In this document: positions 45,760-58,900 of the stretch, piece after piece | Layout of the letters: each line of letters starts with the position of its first letter | Position numbering within the stretch: the first letter of the stretch is position 1 | Assembly: GCF_009498275.1 (NCBI RefSeq) | Contig: NZ_CP045643.1 | Coordinates: forward strand, 7,502,001 to 7,566,000 | Direction of reading: 5' to 3' | Origin: Streptomyces fagopyri | Lineage (GTDB): Bacteria > Actinomycetota > Actinomycetes > Streptomycetales > Streptomycetaceae | DNA length: 64,000 nucleotides | Translations under genes and position numbers: made by a program | The notes under the pieces: generated by a model | Database searches by the model: none | What the model was told of the DNA's origin: nothing | What the model saw: only the letters and a program-made list of their open reading frames with translations

Positions 45760-46598
45760 GCCCGGAACCCTTCGGAGCACGCCTGCGCCGCGCCATGGAC
45801 GAGCGCGGTCCCCTGTGCGTCGGCATCGACCCGCACGCCTCCCTGCTCGCCGACTGGGGCCTGAGCGACGACGTCGCCGGACTGGAGCGCTTCAGCCGCA
45901 CCGTCGTCGAGGCGCTGGCCGGGCGGGTCGCGGTCCTCAAGCCGCAGAGCGCGTTCTTCGAGCGGTTCGGCTCGCGCGGGATCGCCGTCCTGGAGAAGTC
46001 GGTCGAGGAGGCGCGGGAGGCCGGGGCGCTGGTCGTCATGGACGCCAAGCGCGGCGACATCGGTTCGACCATGGCCGCCTACGCGGAGACCTTCCTGGGC
46101 AAGGACGCGCCGCTGTTCTCCGACGCGCTCACGGTGTCGCCCTACCTGGGCTACGGCTCGCTCAGGCCCGCGGTGGAGCTGGCGCGCGAGAACGGCGCCG
46201 GGCTCTTCGTGCTCGCCCTCACCTCCAACCCGGAGGGCGGCGAGGTGCAGCACGCGGTCCGCGGGGACGGCCGTACCGTCGGGGCGACCATGCTGGCCCA
46301 TCTCGCCGCCGAGAACGCCGCGCAGACGCCCCTGGGGTCCTTCGGCGCGGTCGTCGGCGCCACCCTGGGCGATCTCTCCTCCTACGACCTGGACATCAAC
46401 GGGCCGCTCCTGGCGCCGGGGATCGGCGCCCAGGGGGCCACCGCGGCCGATCTCGCGGGAGTCTTCGGAGCGGCGGTGCGCAACGTCGTCCCGAACGTGA
46501 GCCGGGGTGTTCTTCGTCACGGTCCCGACGTTCTCGCGCTGCGGGAGTCCGCGGACCGCTTCGCGGAGGAGATCAGGGCCGCGGTCGAGGCCGCCTGA
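45756..46598 (+). CDS. pyrF: orotidine 5'-phosphate decarboxylase
   Basis: PyrF makes UMP. The 280-residue protein is the longer 'type 2' form seen in actinobacteria, with the catalytic Asp/Lys set in [14 protein letters not shown] and the conserved GIDPH near the N-terminus. The rest shows the TIM-barrel ending [11 protein letters not shown]. It is the last pyr gene here; pyrE is not in this window. A 365-bp gene-free stretch follows. Confidence 0.95.
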
Positions 46599-46792
46599 GC
46601 CGCCCTTTCCGGGTCCTATCGGGGCCTTCGGGACCTCGCGCCGACCTCGCGCGGGTGCCCGGAGGGCCTCCGGCAGTCCTCCGGTGACCGCGTCCTGAGC
46701 GGCCCGAGTCTGAATACATCCTCAAATCCTGGGCAGTATGTCGCAAATGCCTGGCTCCAGGGAGGCTGACCAGGACTTTTCCGCTGTTCTCG

Positions 46793-46821
46793 CTGACTCT
46801 GGCGGACTTGCCCGCTAGTCT
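46793..46821 (+). promoter_or_regulatory. candidate housekeeping promoter for mihF
   Basis: CTGACT (46793-46798) and TAGTCT (46816-46821) are separated by 17 bp and fit the HrdB-type consensus TTGAC(A/T)/TAGxxT with one -35 mismatch. It is about 140 bp before the mihF start. Confidence 0.5.
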
Positions 46822-46831
46822 CCGTCGAGTG

Positions 46832-46866
46832 GGGGCACCTCCCACGCCCTCTAGGTAATGGGGGAG
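46832..46866 (+). repeat. intergenic element B, near-copy of the element at 31996
   Basis: The block GGGGCACCTCCCA - CGCCCTCTAGG - TAA - TGGGGGAG shares its core and both flanks with 31996-32028. The end segments CTCCC and GGGAG can pair. It would lie in the 5' leader of mihF mRNA if the promoter at 46793 is used. Confidence 0.55.
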
Positions 46867-46963
46867 AACGGGCAAGCGTGTTGCTCGCAGCTCCCCAGGT
46901 GTGGGGCGACTAGGTTCCTCACCGGTCCGTATCCGACAGTTCGACATCCGAGGTGACGTAGGC

Positions 46964-47287
46964 GTGGCTCTTCCGCCCCTTACCCCTGAACAGCGCGCAG
47001 CCGCGCTCGAAAAGGCCGCCGCGGCTCGCCGGGAGCGGGCCGAGGTCAAGAATCGACTCAAGCACTCCGGCGCCTCCCTTCACGAGGTCATCAAGCAGGG
47101 CCAGGAGAACGACGTCATCGGCAAGATGAAGGTCTCCGCTCTCCTGGAGTCCCTGCCGGGCGTGGGCAAGGTCCGCGCCAAGCAGATCATGGAGCGACTC
47201 GGGATCTCCGAGAGCCGCCGCGTGCGCGGTCTCGGCTCGAACCAGATCGCCTCCTTGGAGCGTGAGTTCGGCGGTTCCGGCGCCTGA
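46964..47287 (+). CDS. mihF: integration host factor, actinobacterial type (sIHF/mIHF)
   Basis: sIHF is a small nucleoid protein that binds and bends DNA and influences development and antibiotic production in Streptomyces. The 107-residue product from GTG 46964 matches the known S. coelicolor protein as I recall it ([20 protein letters not shown] at the start). The helix-two turn-helix region [19 protein letters not shown], with its HhH-like loop, is present. An earlier in-frame GTG would add 21 residues not found in the family. gmk lies 37 bp downstream. Confidence 0.96.
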   Translation: MALPPLTPEQRAAALEKAAAARRERAEVKNRLKHSGASLHEVIKQGQENDVIGKMKVSALLESLPGVGKVRAKQIMERLGISESRRVRGLGSNQIASLEREFGGSGA

Positions 47288-47324
47288 GTCCTGGGCACTC
47301 CGGGATTGCTGGAATAATCGCCGC

Positions 47325-47882
47325 ATGAGTGAACGTCCGCGGCTGACCGTGCTCTCCGGTCCCTCAGGGGTCGGCAAGAGCACGGTCGTCGCTCATATGC
47401 GCAAGGAACACCCCGAGGCCTGGCTCTCGGTGTCGGCGACGACCCGCAAGCCACGCCCCGGTGAGAAGCACGGGGTCCACTACTTCTTCGTCTCGGACGA
47501 GGAGATGGACAAGCTGATCGCCAATGGCGAGCTCCTGGAGTGGGCCGATTTCGCCGGCAACCGCTACGGGACCCCCCGCGCGGCGGTCCTCGAACACCTG
47601 GAGACGGGTGTGCCCGTCCTCCTGGAGATCGACCTCCAGGGCGCCCGGCAGGTCCGCGAGTCCATGCCCGAGGCGCTGCTCGTGTTCCTGGCTCCGCCCT
47701 CCTGGGAGGAGCTGGTGCGCAGGCTCACCGGGCGGGGCACCGAACCGCCCGAGGTGATCGCACGCCGCCTGGAGGCGGCCAAGATCGAACTGGCGGCCGA
47801 GCCGGAGTTCGACGTCACCCTGGTCAACACCTCCGTCGAGGACGTGGCGCGTGAGCTGCTAGCCTTGCTCGAAGTTGTTTGA
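47325..47882 (+). CDS. gmk: guanylate kinase
   Basis: Gmk phosphorylates GMP to GDP. The 185-residue product from ATG 47325 starts right before the P-loop [14 protein letters not shown]. The GMP-binding motifs [13 protein letters not shown] and [10 protein letters not shown], and the [11 protein letters not shown] strand, are complete. An alternative start 63 bp upstream would add a non-conserved stretch overlapping mihF. No strong ribosome-binding site is visible. rpoZ follows. Confidence 0.95.
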   Translation: MSERPRLTVLSGPSGVGKSTVVAHMRKEHPEAWLSVSATTRKPRPGEKHGVHYFFVSDEEMDKLIANGELLEWADFAGNRYGTPRAAVLEHLETGVPVLLEIDLQGARQVRESMPEALLVFLAPPSWEELVRRLTGRGTEPPEVIARRLEAAKIELAAEPEFDVTLVNTSVEDVARELLALLEVV

Positions 47883-47919
47883 TATTCCAGGTCAATTTCC
47901 ACCTTTCGGAAGGCAGAGC

Positions 47920-48192
47920 GTGTCCTCTTCCATCACCGCTCCCGAGGGCATCATCAACCCTCCGATCGACGAGCTCCTCGAGGCCACCGACTCGAAGTAC
48001 AGCCTCGTGATCTACGCGGCCAAGCGCGCCCGCCAGATCAACGCGTACTACTCGCAGCTCGGCGAGGGCCTCCTCGAGTACGTCGGTCCGCTCGTCGACA
48101 CCCACGTCCACGAGAAGCCGCTCTCCATCGCCCTGCGCGAGATCAACGCGGGTCTGCTGACGTCCGAGGCCGTCGACGGCCCCGCGCAGTAG
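47920..48192 (+). CDS. rpoZ: DNA-directed RNA polymerase subunit omega
   Basis: Omega helps assemble RNA polymerase by chaperoning beta prime. The 90-residue product from GTG 47920 (GGAAGG upstream) has the conserved [28 protein letters not shown] and the C-terminal helix [10 protein letters not shown]. gmk-rpoZ-coaBC is a conserved actinobacterial order. A strong hairpin follows. Confidence 0.96.
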   Translation: MSSSITAPEGIINPPIDELLEATDSKYSLVIYAAKRARQINAYYSQLGEGLLEYVGPLVDTHVHEKPLSIALREINAGLLTSEAVDGPAQ

Positions 48193-48212
48193 TCCGCCGC
48201 TTCACTTCATCC

Positions 48213-48241
48213 CGGGCCCGGCAGTACGACTGCCGGGCCCG
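48213..48241 (+). terminator. terminator after rpoZ
   Basis: CGGGCCCGGCAGT (48213-48225) pairs perfectly with 48229-48241 across an ACG loop, 20 bp after the rpoZ stop. Confidence 0.7.
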
Positions 48242-48306
48242 TGGTGTGTCATGGAGTCGTACGCCCGCGAGCAGGGGCGTACGCGTGTCGAGAGTGGGGA
48301 GGCCCG

Positions 48307-49509
48307 GTGGACAAGCCGAAGGTCGTGCTGGGGGTCAGCGGCGGGATCGCCGCGTACAAGGCGTGCGAGCTGCTGCGCAGGCTGACGGAGTCGGGACATG
48401 ACGTGCGGGTCGTGCCGACCGCGTCCGCCCTGCACTTCGTGGGCGCCGCCACCTGGTCCGCGCTTTCCGGCCACCCCGTCTCCACCGAGGTCTGGTCGGA
48501 CGTCCACGAGGTCCCGCACGTACGCATCGGACAGCACGCGGACCTGGTCGTGGTGGCTCCCGCGACGGCCGACATGCTCGCCAAGGCCGCCCACGGCCTC
48601 GCCGACGACCTCCTCACCAACACGCTGCTCACCGCCCGCTGCCCGGTCGTCTTCGCGCCCGCCATGCACACCGAGATGTGGGAGCACCCGGCCACCCAGG
48701 AGAACGTGGCGACGCTCCGCCGCCGCGGCGCCGTCGTCATCGAGCCCGCGGTGGGCCGTCTGACCGGTGTGGACACCGGCAAGGGCCGGCTGCCCGACCC
48801 CGCGGAGATCTTCGAGGTCTGCCGCCGGGTGCTGGCGCGAGGCGTGCGCGAGCCCGACCTCGCCGGCCGCCACGTCGTCGTCAGCGCAGGCGGCACCCGC
48901 GAGCCGCTCGACCCCGTCCGCTTCCTCGGCAACCGTTCCTCCGGCAAGCAGGGGTACGCCCTCGCCCGCACCGCGGCCGCGCGCGGGGCCCGGGTGACCC
49001 TGATCGCCGCGAACACCGGACTGCCGGACCCGGCGGGCGTGGACATCGTGCGGGTCGGTACGGCCGTCCAGCTGCGCGAGGCGGTGCTCAAGGCGACCCA
49101 GGACGCCGACGCCGTGGTGATGGCGGCGGCCGTGGCGGACTTCCGTCCCGCCGCGTACGCGTCGGGGAAGATCAAGAAGAAGGACGGCCAGGAACCGGAG
49201 CCGATCGTCCTGGTCCGTAATCCGGACATCCTCGCCGAGATCTCGGCCGACCGTCCGCGCCCCGGCCAGGTCGTCGTCGGTTTCGCCGCCGAGACGGACG
49301 ACGTCCTCGCGAACGGCCGCGCGAAACTGGAGCGCAAGGGGTGCGATCTCCTCGTGGTGAACGAGGTGGGGGAGCGCAGGACCTTCGGTTCCGAGGAGAA
49401 CGAGGCCGTGGTGCTGGGCACCGACGGCAGTGAGACCGCGGTGCCGTACGGACCCAAGGAAGCCCTGGCCGAGACGGTGTGGGATCTGGTGACACGCCGC
49501 CTGCCGTGA
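48307..49509 (+). CDS. coaBC: bifunctional phosphopantothenoylcysteine decarboxylase/phosphopantothenate-cysteine ligase
   Basis: CoaBC carries out two steps of coenzyme A synthesis. The 400-residue product from GTG 48307 (GGGGAGG upstream) has the FMN-dependent CoaC half (KVVLGVSGGIAAYKACELLR; the catalytic loop reads PAMHTEMWEHP, with His where many homologues have Asn). The CoaB half has VVVSAGGTREPLDPVRFLGN, SSGKQGYALA and the lysine-rich KIKKKDG loop. The upstream 66-base extension is not conserved. metK follows. Confidence 0.94.
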   Translation: MDKPKVVLGVSGGIAAYKACELLRRLTESGHDVRVVPTASALHFVGAATWSALSGHPVSTEVWSDVHEVPHVRIGQHADLVVVAPATADMLAKAAHGLADDLLTNTLLTARCPVVFAPAMHTEMWEHPATQENVATLRRRGAVVIEPAVGRLTGVDTGKGRLPDPAEIFEVCRRVLARGVREPDLAGRHVVVSAGGTREPLDPVRFLGNRSSGKQGYALARTAAARGARVTLIAANTGLPDPAGVDIVRVGTAVQLREAVLKATQDADAVVMAAAVADFRPAAYASGKIKKKDGQEPEPIVLVRNPDILAEISADRPRPGQVVVGFAAETDDVLANGRAKLERKGCDLLVVNEVGERRTFGSEENEAVVLGTDGSETAVPYGPKEALAETVWDLVTRRLP

Positions 49510-49522
49510 CGGCTCCCGTCAC
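49506..49522 (+). terminator. short hairpin overlapping the coaBC stop
   Basis: GTGACGG (49506-49512) pairs with CCGTCAC (49516-49522) around a CTC loop, and includes the coaBC stop codon. It could be a weak terminator. The rest of the 240-bp gap up to metK shows no feature I can identify. Confidence 0.4.
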
Positions 49523-49750
49523 CCCAACGGGCGCCTTCGTCCGCGCGAAATTCTCTCGCGGTGACCCTGGTGGAGAGCGATCTCCGTGGCGCAGAATGCC
49601 CGTGCCGCAGGTCACAGGGCTTCCGAGAAGCGAGACAGGGGGGCCTGTCGGCGGGCACGACCGATAAACTGTTCACGGACGATGCCGGGCGCAGCTCCCG
49701 TCCCGTCCGCCAATGATCAGCCAGCAGCCGCTGCAACCACAGGGAGCGTT

Positions 49751-50959
49751 GTGTCCCGTCGCCTGTTCACCTCGGAGTCCGTGACCGAGGGTCACCCCGA
49801 CAAGATCGCTGACCAGATCAGCGACACCATTCTCGACGCGCTTCTGCGGGAGGACCCGACGTCCCGGGTCGCCGTGGAGACGTTGATCACGACCGGCCTG
49901 GTGCACGTGGCCGGAGAGGTCACGACCAAGGCGTACGCGCCGATCGCCCAGCTGGTCCGGGACAAGATCCTGGAGATCGGCTACGACTCGTCGAAGAAGG
50001 GCTTCGACGGCGCCTCGTGCGGTGTCTCGGTGTCGATCGGCTCCCAGTCCCCGGACATCGCGCAGGGCGTCGACACGGCGTACGAGAACCGGGTCGAGGG
50101 CGACGACGACGAGCTGGACCGGCAGGGGGCGGGCGACCAGGGCCTGATGTTCGGGTACGCCACGGACGAGACCCCGAACCTGATGCCGCTCCCGATCCAC
50201 CTCGCGCACCGGCTCTCCCGCCGCCTGTCCGAGGTCCGCAAGAACGGGACCATCCCGTACCTGCGCCCCGACGGCAAGACCCAGGTCACCATCGAGTACG
50301 ACGGCGACAAGGCGGTCCGTCTGGACACGGTCGTGGTTTCCTCGCAGCACGCGAGTGACATCGACCTCGATTCGCTGCTCGCCCCCGACATCCGCGAGTT
50401 CGTCGTGGAGCCGGAGCTCAAGGCCCTCCTCGACGACGGCATCAAGCTGGAGACCGAGGGCTACCGGCTGCTGGTCAACCCGACCGGCCGTTTCGAGATC
50501 GGCGGCCCGATGGGCGACGCCGGCCTGACCGGCCGCAAGATCATCATCGACACGTACGGCGGCATGGCCCGCCACGGCGGCGGCGCGTTCTCCGGCAAGG
50601 ACCCGTCCAAGGTCGACCGGTCCGCCGCGTACGCGATGCGCTGGGTCGCCAAGAACGTCGTCGCCGCGGGCCTCGCCTCGCGCTGCGAGGTCCAGGTCGC
50701 CTACGCCATCGGCAAGGCCGAGCCCGTCGGTCTCTTCGTCGAGACCTTCGGCACCGCGAAGGTCGACGCGGAGAAGATCGAGACCGCCATCACCGAGGTC
50801 TTCGACCTCCGCCCGGCGGCCATCATCCGCGACCTCGACCTGCTGCGCCCGATCTACTCCCAGACGGCCGCGTACGGTCACTTCGGCCGTGAGCTTCCCG
50901 ACTTCACGTGGGAGCGCACGGACCGAGTGGACGCGCTGCGCAGGGCCGTCGGCCTGTAG
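49751..50959 (+). CDS. metK: S-adenosylmethionine synthase
   Basis: MetK makes SAM from methionine and ATP. The 402-residue product from GTG 49751 (AGGGAG upstream) shows the signatures [25 protein letters not shown] and [21 protein letters not shown] longer in-frame extension upstream has no family similarity. In Streptomyces metK dosage affects secondary metabolism. A strong hairpin follows the stop. I see no SAM riboswitch that I can support. Confidence 0.97.
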   Translation: MSRRLFTSESVTEGHPDKIADQISDTILDALLREDPTSRVAVETLITTGLVHVAGEVTTKAYAPIAQLVRDKILEIGYDSSKKGFDGASCGVSVSIGSQSPDIAQGVDTAYENRVEGDDDELDRQGAGDQGLMFGYATDETPNLMPLPIHLAHRLSRRLSEVRKNGTIPYLRPDGKTQVTIEYDGDKAVRLDTVVVSSQHASDIDLDSLLAPDIREFVVEPELKALLDDGIKLETEGYRLLVNPTGRFEIGGPMGDAGLTGRKIIIDTYGGMARHGGGAFSGKDPSKVDRSAAYAMRWVAKNVVAAGLASRCEVQVAYAIGKAEPVGLFVETFGTAKVDAEKIETAITEVFDLRPAAIIRDLDLLRPIYSQTAAYGHFGRELPDFTWERTDRVDALRRAVGL

Positions 50960-50984
50960 AGCGCACACGGCTCGCCGCGTCTTG

Positions 50985-51022
50985 ACGAGGCCCGGTGCCC
51001 CCGAGGGGGTGCCGGGCCTCGT
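50985..51022 (+). terminator. terminator after metK
   Basis: ACGAGGCCCGG (50985-50995) pairs with 51012-51022, continuing through two G-U pairs into CCCCC/GGGGG, so the stem is up to 18 bp with a minimal loop, 25 bp after the metK stop. Confidence 0.75.
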
Positions 51023-51484
51023 CGTTGCTCCTGGGGTCCTGGGTTCCCCGGTTCCCGGCGCGCGCGTCGGTCCTGCCGCGCGCGTGGTTCCGGCCCGCTC
51101 GTCTGCTCGCGGCGCCGGTCCTGCTCGCGGCGCCGGTTCGGGCCCCGCGACCCCTCGGTGCCGCTCCCGCCGGTGACGGGCCACGCCGGGCCGGAAAACG
51201 CGTGGCGTGCGCCGCCGGCCTTTCGTACGCTGAGGGCCTCCCGGTGCGATGGCCGCGGCTACTTCGGCGGAGCGCGCCCCTGGGGCGTGCGGTGAAACTG
51301 GACGCGACATCAGCCGCTGCCGCCTGGATCTCGGGAGAACCGACGCCGCCGCCCCTTCCCGCCTCTCCTTCTCGCCGCTCGGACCGCGCGAAGGCGCGAG
51401 CCCGGCACCGGGCCGTTCGCGGTCCGCGGCCGGGACGATCCCGGGCGGGCGGCGGTGTCAGTGCGGTCTGGTAGGAATACAGCT
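51023..51484. other. metK-priA intergenic region
   Basis: No supportable gene is present in these 460 bp. An 18-bp tandem duplication with one mismatch (CTGCTCGCGGCGCCGGT at 51103-51119 and 51121-51137) is the only clear structure. Open frames here are Arg/Ala/Pro-rich on both strands and look like GC-bias artefacts. GTAGGAAT about 10 bases before the priA start is a possible ribosome-binding site. Confidence 0.5.
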
Positions 51485-53632
51485 GTGAGCAGCGCGGACG
51501 GGCGAGGAGAGGACGGCGCACAGGGTGCGCCGCCCGAACAGCTCGCGCTGATCCGTGAGGGCGTACGGCAGGCCAGGGCACCGAAGGCGAAGCCGCGGAC
51601 CTGGCGCGGCGCCGCGCTCGCCAAGGAGCTGCCCGTCGCGCGTGTGCTCGTCGACAAGGGCGTACTGCATCTGGACCGGTACTTCGACTATGCCGTGCCC
51701 GAGGAGCTCGACGCCGAGGCGCAGCCCGGCGTCCGGGTCCGCGTGCGGTTCGGGGCCGGGCGGCACCGGGTGCGGGACGGGCGGCGCGAGGGCGGGGGCC
51801 TGATCGACGGTTTCCTCGTCGAGCGGCTGGCGGAGTCCGACTACGCGGGACCGCTCGCCGCGCTGGCCCAGGTGGTGTCCCCCGAACCGGTCCTCGGCCC
51901 CGAACTGCTGGGACTGGCCCGGGCGGTCGCGGACCGGTACGCGGGCAGCCTCGCCGACGTACTGCAGCTCGCCGTGCCGCCTCGCAACGCGCGAGCCGAG
52001 GGGAAGCCCTCTCCGGCGCCCCTGCCCGCTCCCGCCGCACCCGCGGCGGAGTCCTGGACGCGGTACGCGCGAGGGGCGGCCTTCGTGGAGTCGCTCGCCC
52101 GCGGCGGCTCACCGCGGGCGGTGTGGAACGCGCTGCCGGGGCCCGAATGGGCCGAGGAGCTGGCGCGGGCGGTGGGCGCGACGCTCGCCTCGGGACGCGG
52201 CGCGCTCGTCGTCGTGCCGGACGGCCGGACCGTCTCCCGTGTGGACGCGGCGCTGACCTCGTTGCTGGGGGAGGGGCGGCACGCGGTCCTCACGGCCGAG
52301 GCCGGACCCGAGAAGCGCTACCGGGAGTGGCTCGCCGTGCGGCGCGGGTCGGTACGGGCCGTGGTGGGGACCCGGGCCGCCATGTTCGCGCCGGTGCGGG
52401 ATCTCGGGCTGGTCGTTCTCTGGGACGACGGGGACGGCAGCCACAGCGAGCCGCACGCCCCCCAGCCGCACGCGCGGGAGGTGCTGCTGCTGCGGGCAGC
52501 CCATGACACCTGCGCTTTCCTGCTGGGGAGCTGGGGCTGCACGGTCGAGGCCGCGCAGCTGGTCGAGAGCGGCTGGGCGCTGCCGCTGGTCGCCGGGCGC
52601 GACCGGGTGAGGGCGAGCGCGCCGCTCGTACGGACCGTGGGGGACGGGGATCTCGCACGGGACGAGGCGGCACGGGCCGCCCGTCTGCCCACGCTGGCCT
52701 GGCAGGTGGTCAGGGAGGGGCTGCGGCACGGGCCGGTGCTGGTGCAGGTGCCGCGGCGCGGTTACGTACCGCGGATGGCCTGCGCGCAGTGCCGGGCTCC
52801 GGCCCGCTGCCGGCACTGCGCCGGCCCGCTGGAGGCGCGGGACGCCGACGCGCTGCGGTGCGCGTGGTGCGGGCGGGACGAGGCGGCCTGGCACTGCCCC
52901 GAGTGCGGTGGTTTCCGGCTGCGGGCGCAGGTCGTGGGCGCCCGCCGGACCGCCGAGGAGCTGGGGCGCGCCTTCCCGGCGGTGCCGGTCCGGACGTCGG
53001 GGCGCGAGCAGGTGCTGGACACCGTGCCGGGGGCACCCGCGCTGGTCGTGTCCACGCCCGGCGCCGAACCCGTCGCGGAGGGCGGGTACGCGGCGGCACT
53101 GCTGCTCGACGGCTGGGCGATGCTGTCGCGACCCGATCTGCGGGCCGGTGAGGAGGCGCTGCGGCGCTGGATCGGGGCCTCGGCGCTGGTGCGCGGGCAG
53201 GGGGCGGGCGGCACCGTGGTCGTCGTCGCTGAGCCGACCCTGCGTCCCGTGCAGGCGCTCGTACGGTGGGACCCCGTCGGGCACGCGGTGCGTGAGCTCG
53301 CCGAGCGGGCCGAGCTGGGATTTCCGCCGGTGTCACGGATGGCGGCGGTCTCGGGTACCGCGGAGGCGCTCGCCGCGTTTCTCGCCGTGGTCGAACTGCC
53401 GGGCGACGCCGAGGTGTTGGGGCCGGTTCCGCTGCCCGTCACCGATGCCGGGCGACCGCGGCGGGTGGGGGCGCCGCCCGCGGGGGAGCGCTGGGAGCGC
53501 GCGCTCGTCCGGGTACCCCCGGGGAGCGGCGCCGCGCTGGCGGCCGCGCTGAAAGCCGCGCAGGCGGCACGGATGGCGCGTGGGGGGAGTGAGCCCGTAC
53601 GGATCCGGATCGATCCGCCGGACATCGGGTGA
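51485..53632 (+). CDS. priA: PriA-like primosomal protein lacking helicase motifs
   Basis: PriA normally restarts stalled forks as a 3'-5' helicase. The 715-residue product keeps the N-terminal DNA-binding region (LPVARVLVDKGVLHLDRYFDYAVPEE), the paired-cysteine zinc-binding region (CAQCRAPARCRHCAGP, CAWCGRDEAAWHCPECGG) and the C-terminal domain. The Walker A position reads NALPGPEWAEELA instead of GxTGSGKT, and the DEEH box reads LWDDGDGSHSEP. This is the actinobacterial form annotated as probably helicase-negative. GTG 51485 is chosen with GGAA upstream; an in-frame GTG lies 30 bp earlier. Confidence 0.9.
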   Translation: MSSADGRGEDGAQGAPPEQLALIREGVRQARAPKAKPRTWRGAALAKELPVARVLVDKGVLHLDRYFDYAVPEELDAEAQPGVRVRVRFGAGRHRVRDGRREGGGLIDGFLVERLAESDYAGPLAALAQVVSPEPVLGPELLGLARAVADRYAGSLADVLQLAVPPRNARAEGKPSPAPLPAPAAPAAESWTRYARGAAFVESLARGGSPRAVWNALPGPEWAEELARAVGATLASGRGALVVVPDGRTVSRVDAALTSLLGEGRHAVLTAEAGPEKRYREWLAVRRGSVRAVVGTRAAMFAPVRDLGLVVLWDDGDGSHSEPHAPQPHAREVLLLRAAHDTCAFLLGSWGCTVEAAQLVESGWALPLVAGRDRVRASAPLVRTVGDGDLARDEAARAARLPTLAWQVVREGLRHGPVLVQVPRRGYVPRMACAQCRAPARCRHCAGPLEARDADALRCAWCGRDEAAWHCPECGGFRLRAQVVGARRTAEELGRAFPAVPVRTSGREQVLDTVPGAPALVVSTPGAEPVAEGGYAAALLLDGWAMLSRPDLRAGEEALRRWIGASALVRGQGAGGTVVVVAEPTLRPVQALVRWDPVGHAVRELAERAELGFPPVSRMAAVSGTAEALAAFLAVVELPGDAEVLGPVPLPVTDAGRPRRVGAPPAGERWERALVRVPPGSGAALAAALKAAQAARMARGGSEPVRIRIDPPDIG

Positions 53633-53647
53633 CGGCTGGGCGGGGAA

Positions 53648-53679
53648 CTGCCTCCCGGGGCGGCGGCGCCGGGAGGCAG
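53648..53679. terminator. hairpin between convergent priA and HTH gene
   Basis: CTGCCTCCCGG (53648-53658) pairs with CCGGGAGGCAG (53669-53679) around a ten-base GGC-rich loop. Confidence 0.65.
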
Positions 53680-53709
53680 GGCGGAACGGGAGGGGCGGGG
53701 GAGCAGGGC

Positions 53710-57863
<4,154 letters not shown>

Positions 57864-57884
57864 GCCGCGCCCGCTGACCCCCGG

Positions 57885-57932
57885 CGCCCCGCCCCACCAT
57901 GGTCAGGGCACCTCCGCGGCCTTGGCGGGGCG
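57885..57932 (+). terminator. hairpin after rsmB
   Basis: CGCCCCGCC (57885-57893) pairs with GGCGGGGCG (57924-57932) across a 30-base region that includes the palindrome ACCATGGT. Confidence 0.45.
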
Positions 57933-57934
57933 GA

Positions 57935-58002
57935 ACCGGCGGGCGGCCTCGTGGTCGGTACGGACGGGACCGGCGGGCGGTCAGGTGGTCGGTACGGACG
58001 GC
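57935..58002. repeat. 34-bp imperfect tandem duplication before rpe
   Basis: Units 57935-57968 and 57969-58002 match at 30 of 34 positions; both contain GTGGTCGGTACGGACGG. The gap from rsmB to rpe (248 bp) has no gene. Confidence 0.7.
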
Positions 58003-58111
58003 ACCCGCGGGCTCCCCGGCACGGCATGACGGACCACCGGGCGGCGTCCTCGCGGCGGCCCCGTCACGGACCGGGGAGAGCAACCGGTGCCGGGCATGGC
58101 AGTCTTGGGGC

Positions 58112-58798
58112 ATGGCCGTGCAGATCAACCCCAGCATTCTCTCCGCCGACTTCGCCCGTCTTGCCGAGGAGGCACGGGCGGTGGAAGGGGCGGACTGGCT
58201 CCATGTCGACGTCATGGACAACCATTTCGTACCGAACCTCACGCTCGGGGTGCCGGTCGTGGAATCCCTGGCCCGCGCCACGGACACGCCGCTCGACTGC
58301 CATCTGATGATCGAGGACGTCGATCGGTGGGCGCCCCAGTACGTGGAGGCGGGGGCGGGTTCCGTCACCTTCCACGTGGAGGCCGCCGCCGCCCCGGTAC
58401 GGCTCGCCCGCGAGATCCGGGCCAAGGGCGCCCGCGCCTCCATGGCGCTCAAGCCCGCGACCCCCATCGAGCCGTACGAGGACCTGCTGCCCGAGCTCGA
58501 CATGCTGCTGATCATGACGGTGGAGCCGGGTTTCGGGGGCCAGGCGTTCCTGGACATCATGCTTCCGAAGATCCGCCGCACCCGTGAGCTGATCAGCAAG
58601 CACGGACTCGAACTCTGGCTCCAGGTCGACGGCGGGGTCTCGGCCTCCACCATCGAGCGGTGCGCGGAGGCGGGCGCGGACGTTTTCGTCGCCGGATCTG
58701 CGGTCTACGGCGCATCGGACCCGGCCCAGGCGGTACGTGCATTGCGCACCCAGGCGCAGGAGGCGACGGCTCATGCGGCGTGGGCGTGCGACCACTGA
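58112..58798 (+). CDS. rpe: ribulose-phosphate 3-epimerase
   Basis: Rpe interconverts ribulose-5-phosphate and xylulose-5-phosphate in the pentose phosphate pathway. The 228-residue product from ATG 58112 starts with the conserved [13 protein letters not shown]. Metal and catalytic residues lie in [26 protein letters not shown] and LQVDGGVS, with the phosphate motif [10 protein letters not shown]. An upstream extension of about 70 residues is non-conserved. TTGGGG precedes the start as a poor ribosome-binding site. Confidence 0.95.
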   Translation: MAVQINPSILSADFARLAEEARAVEGADWLHVDVMDNHFVPNLTLGVPVVESLARATDTPLDCHLMIEDVDRWAPQYVEAGAGSVTFHVEAAAAPVRLAREIRAKGARASMALKPATPIEPYEDLLPELDMLLIMTVEPGFGGQAFLDIMLPKIRRTRELISKHGLELWLQVDGGVSASTIERCAEAGADVFVAGSAVYGASDPAQAVRALRTQAQEATAHAAWACDH

Positions 58799-58900
58799 AC
58801 CAAGGGAACGTGAACGCCGCCCATCTGGGCTGATCAAGTACGCCGGATCTGCAAGGATGGACGGCGAATCCAGAGTGTGAACAGCAGTGAGGAGAGCGCC

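Larger units (their letters stand above)
46599..46963. other. pyrF-mihF intergenic region
   Basis: There is no gene in these 365 bp. It holds a small hairpin (CCGGAG/CTCCGG, 46659-46673), a good promoter candidate (46793-46821), the shared element B (46832-46866) and, just before mihF, GAGGTG at about 46950-46955 as ribosome-binding site. The mihF leader would therefore be about 135 nt long and contain element B. Confidence 0.6.

Noticed and set aside
49510..49750. A possible SAM riboswitch before metK
   Set aside because: I could not find the conserved core of SAM-I or a convincing SAM-IV layout; only a short hairpin at the coaBC stop is clear. A covariance search would decide.
51023..51484. 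A 159-codon plus-strand frame between metK and priA
   Set aside because: Arg/Ala/Pro-rich, no ribosome-binding site, no recognisable domain, and it contains a DNA duplication.
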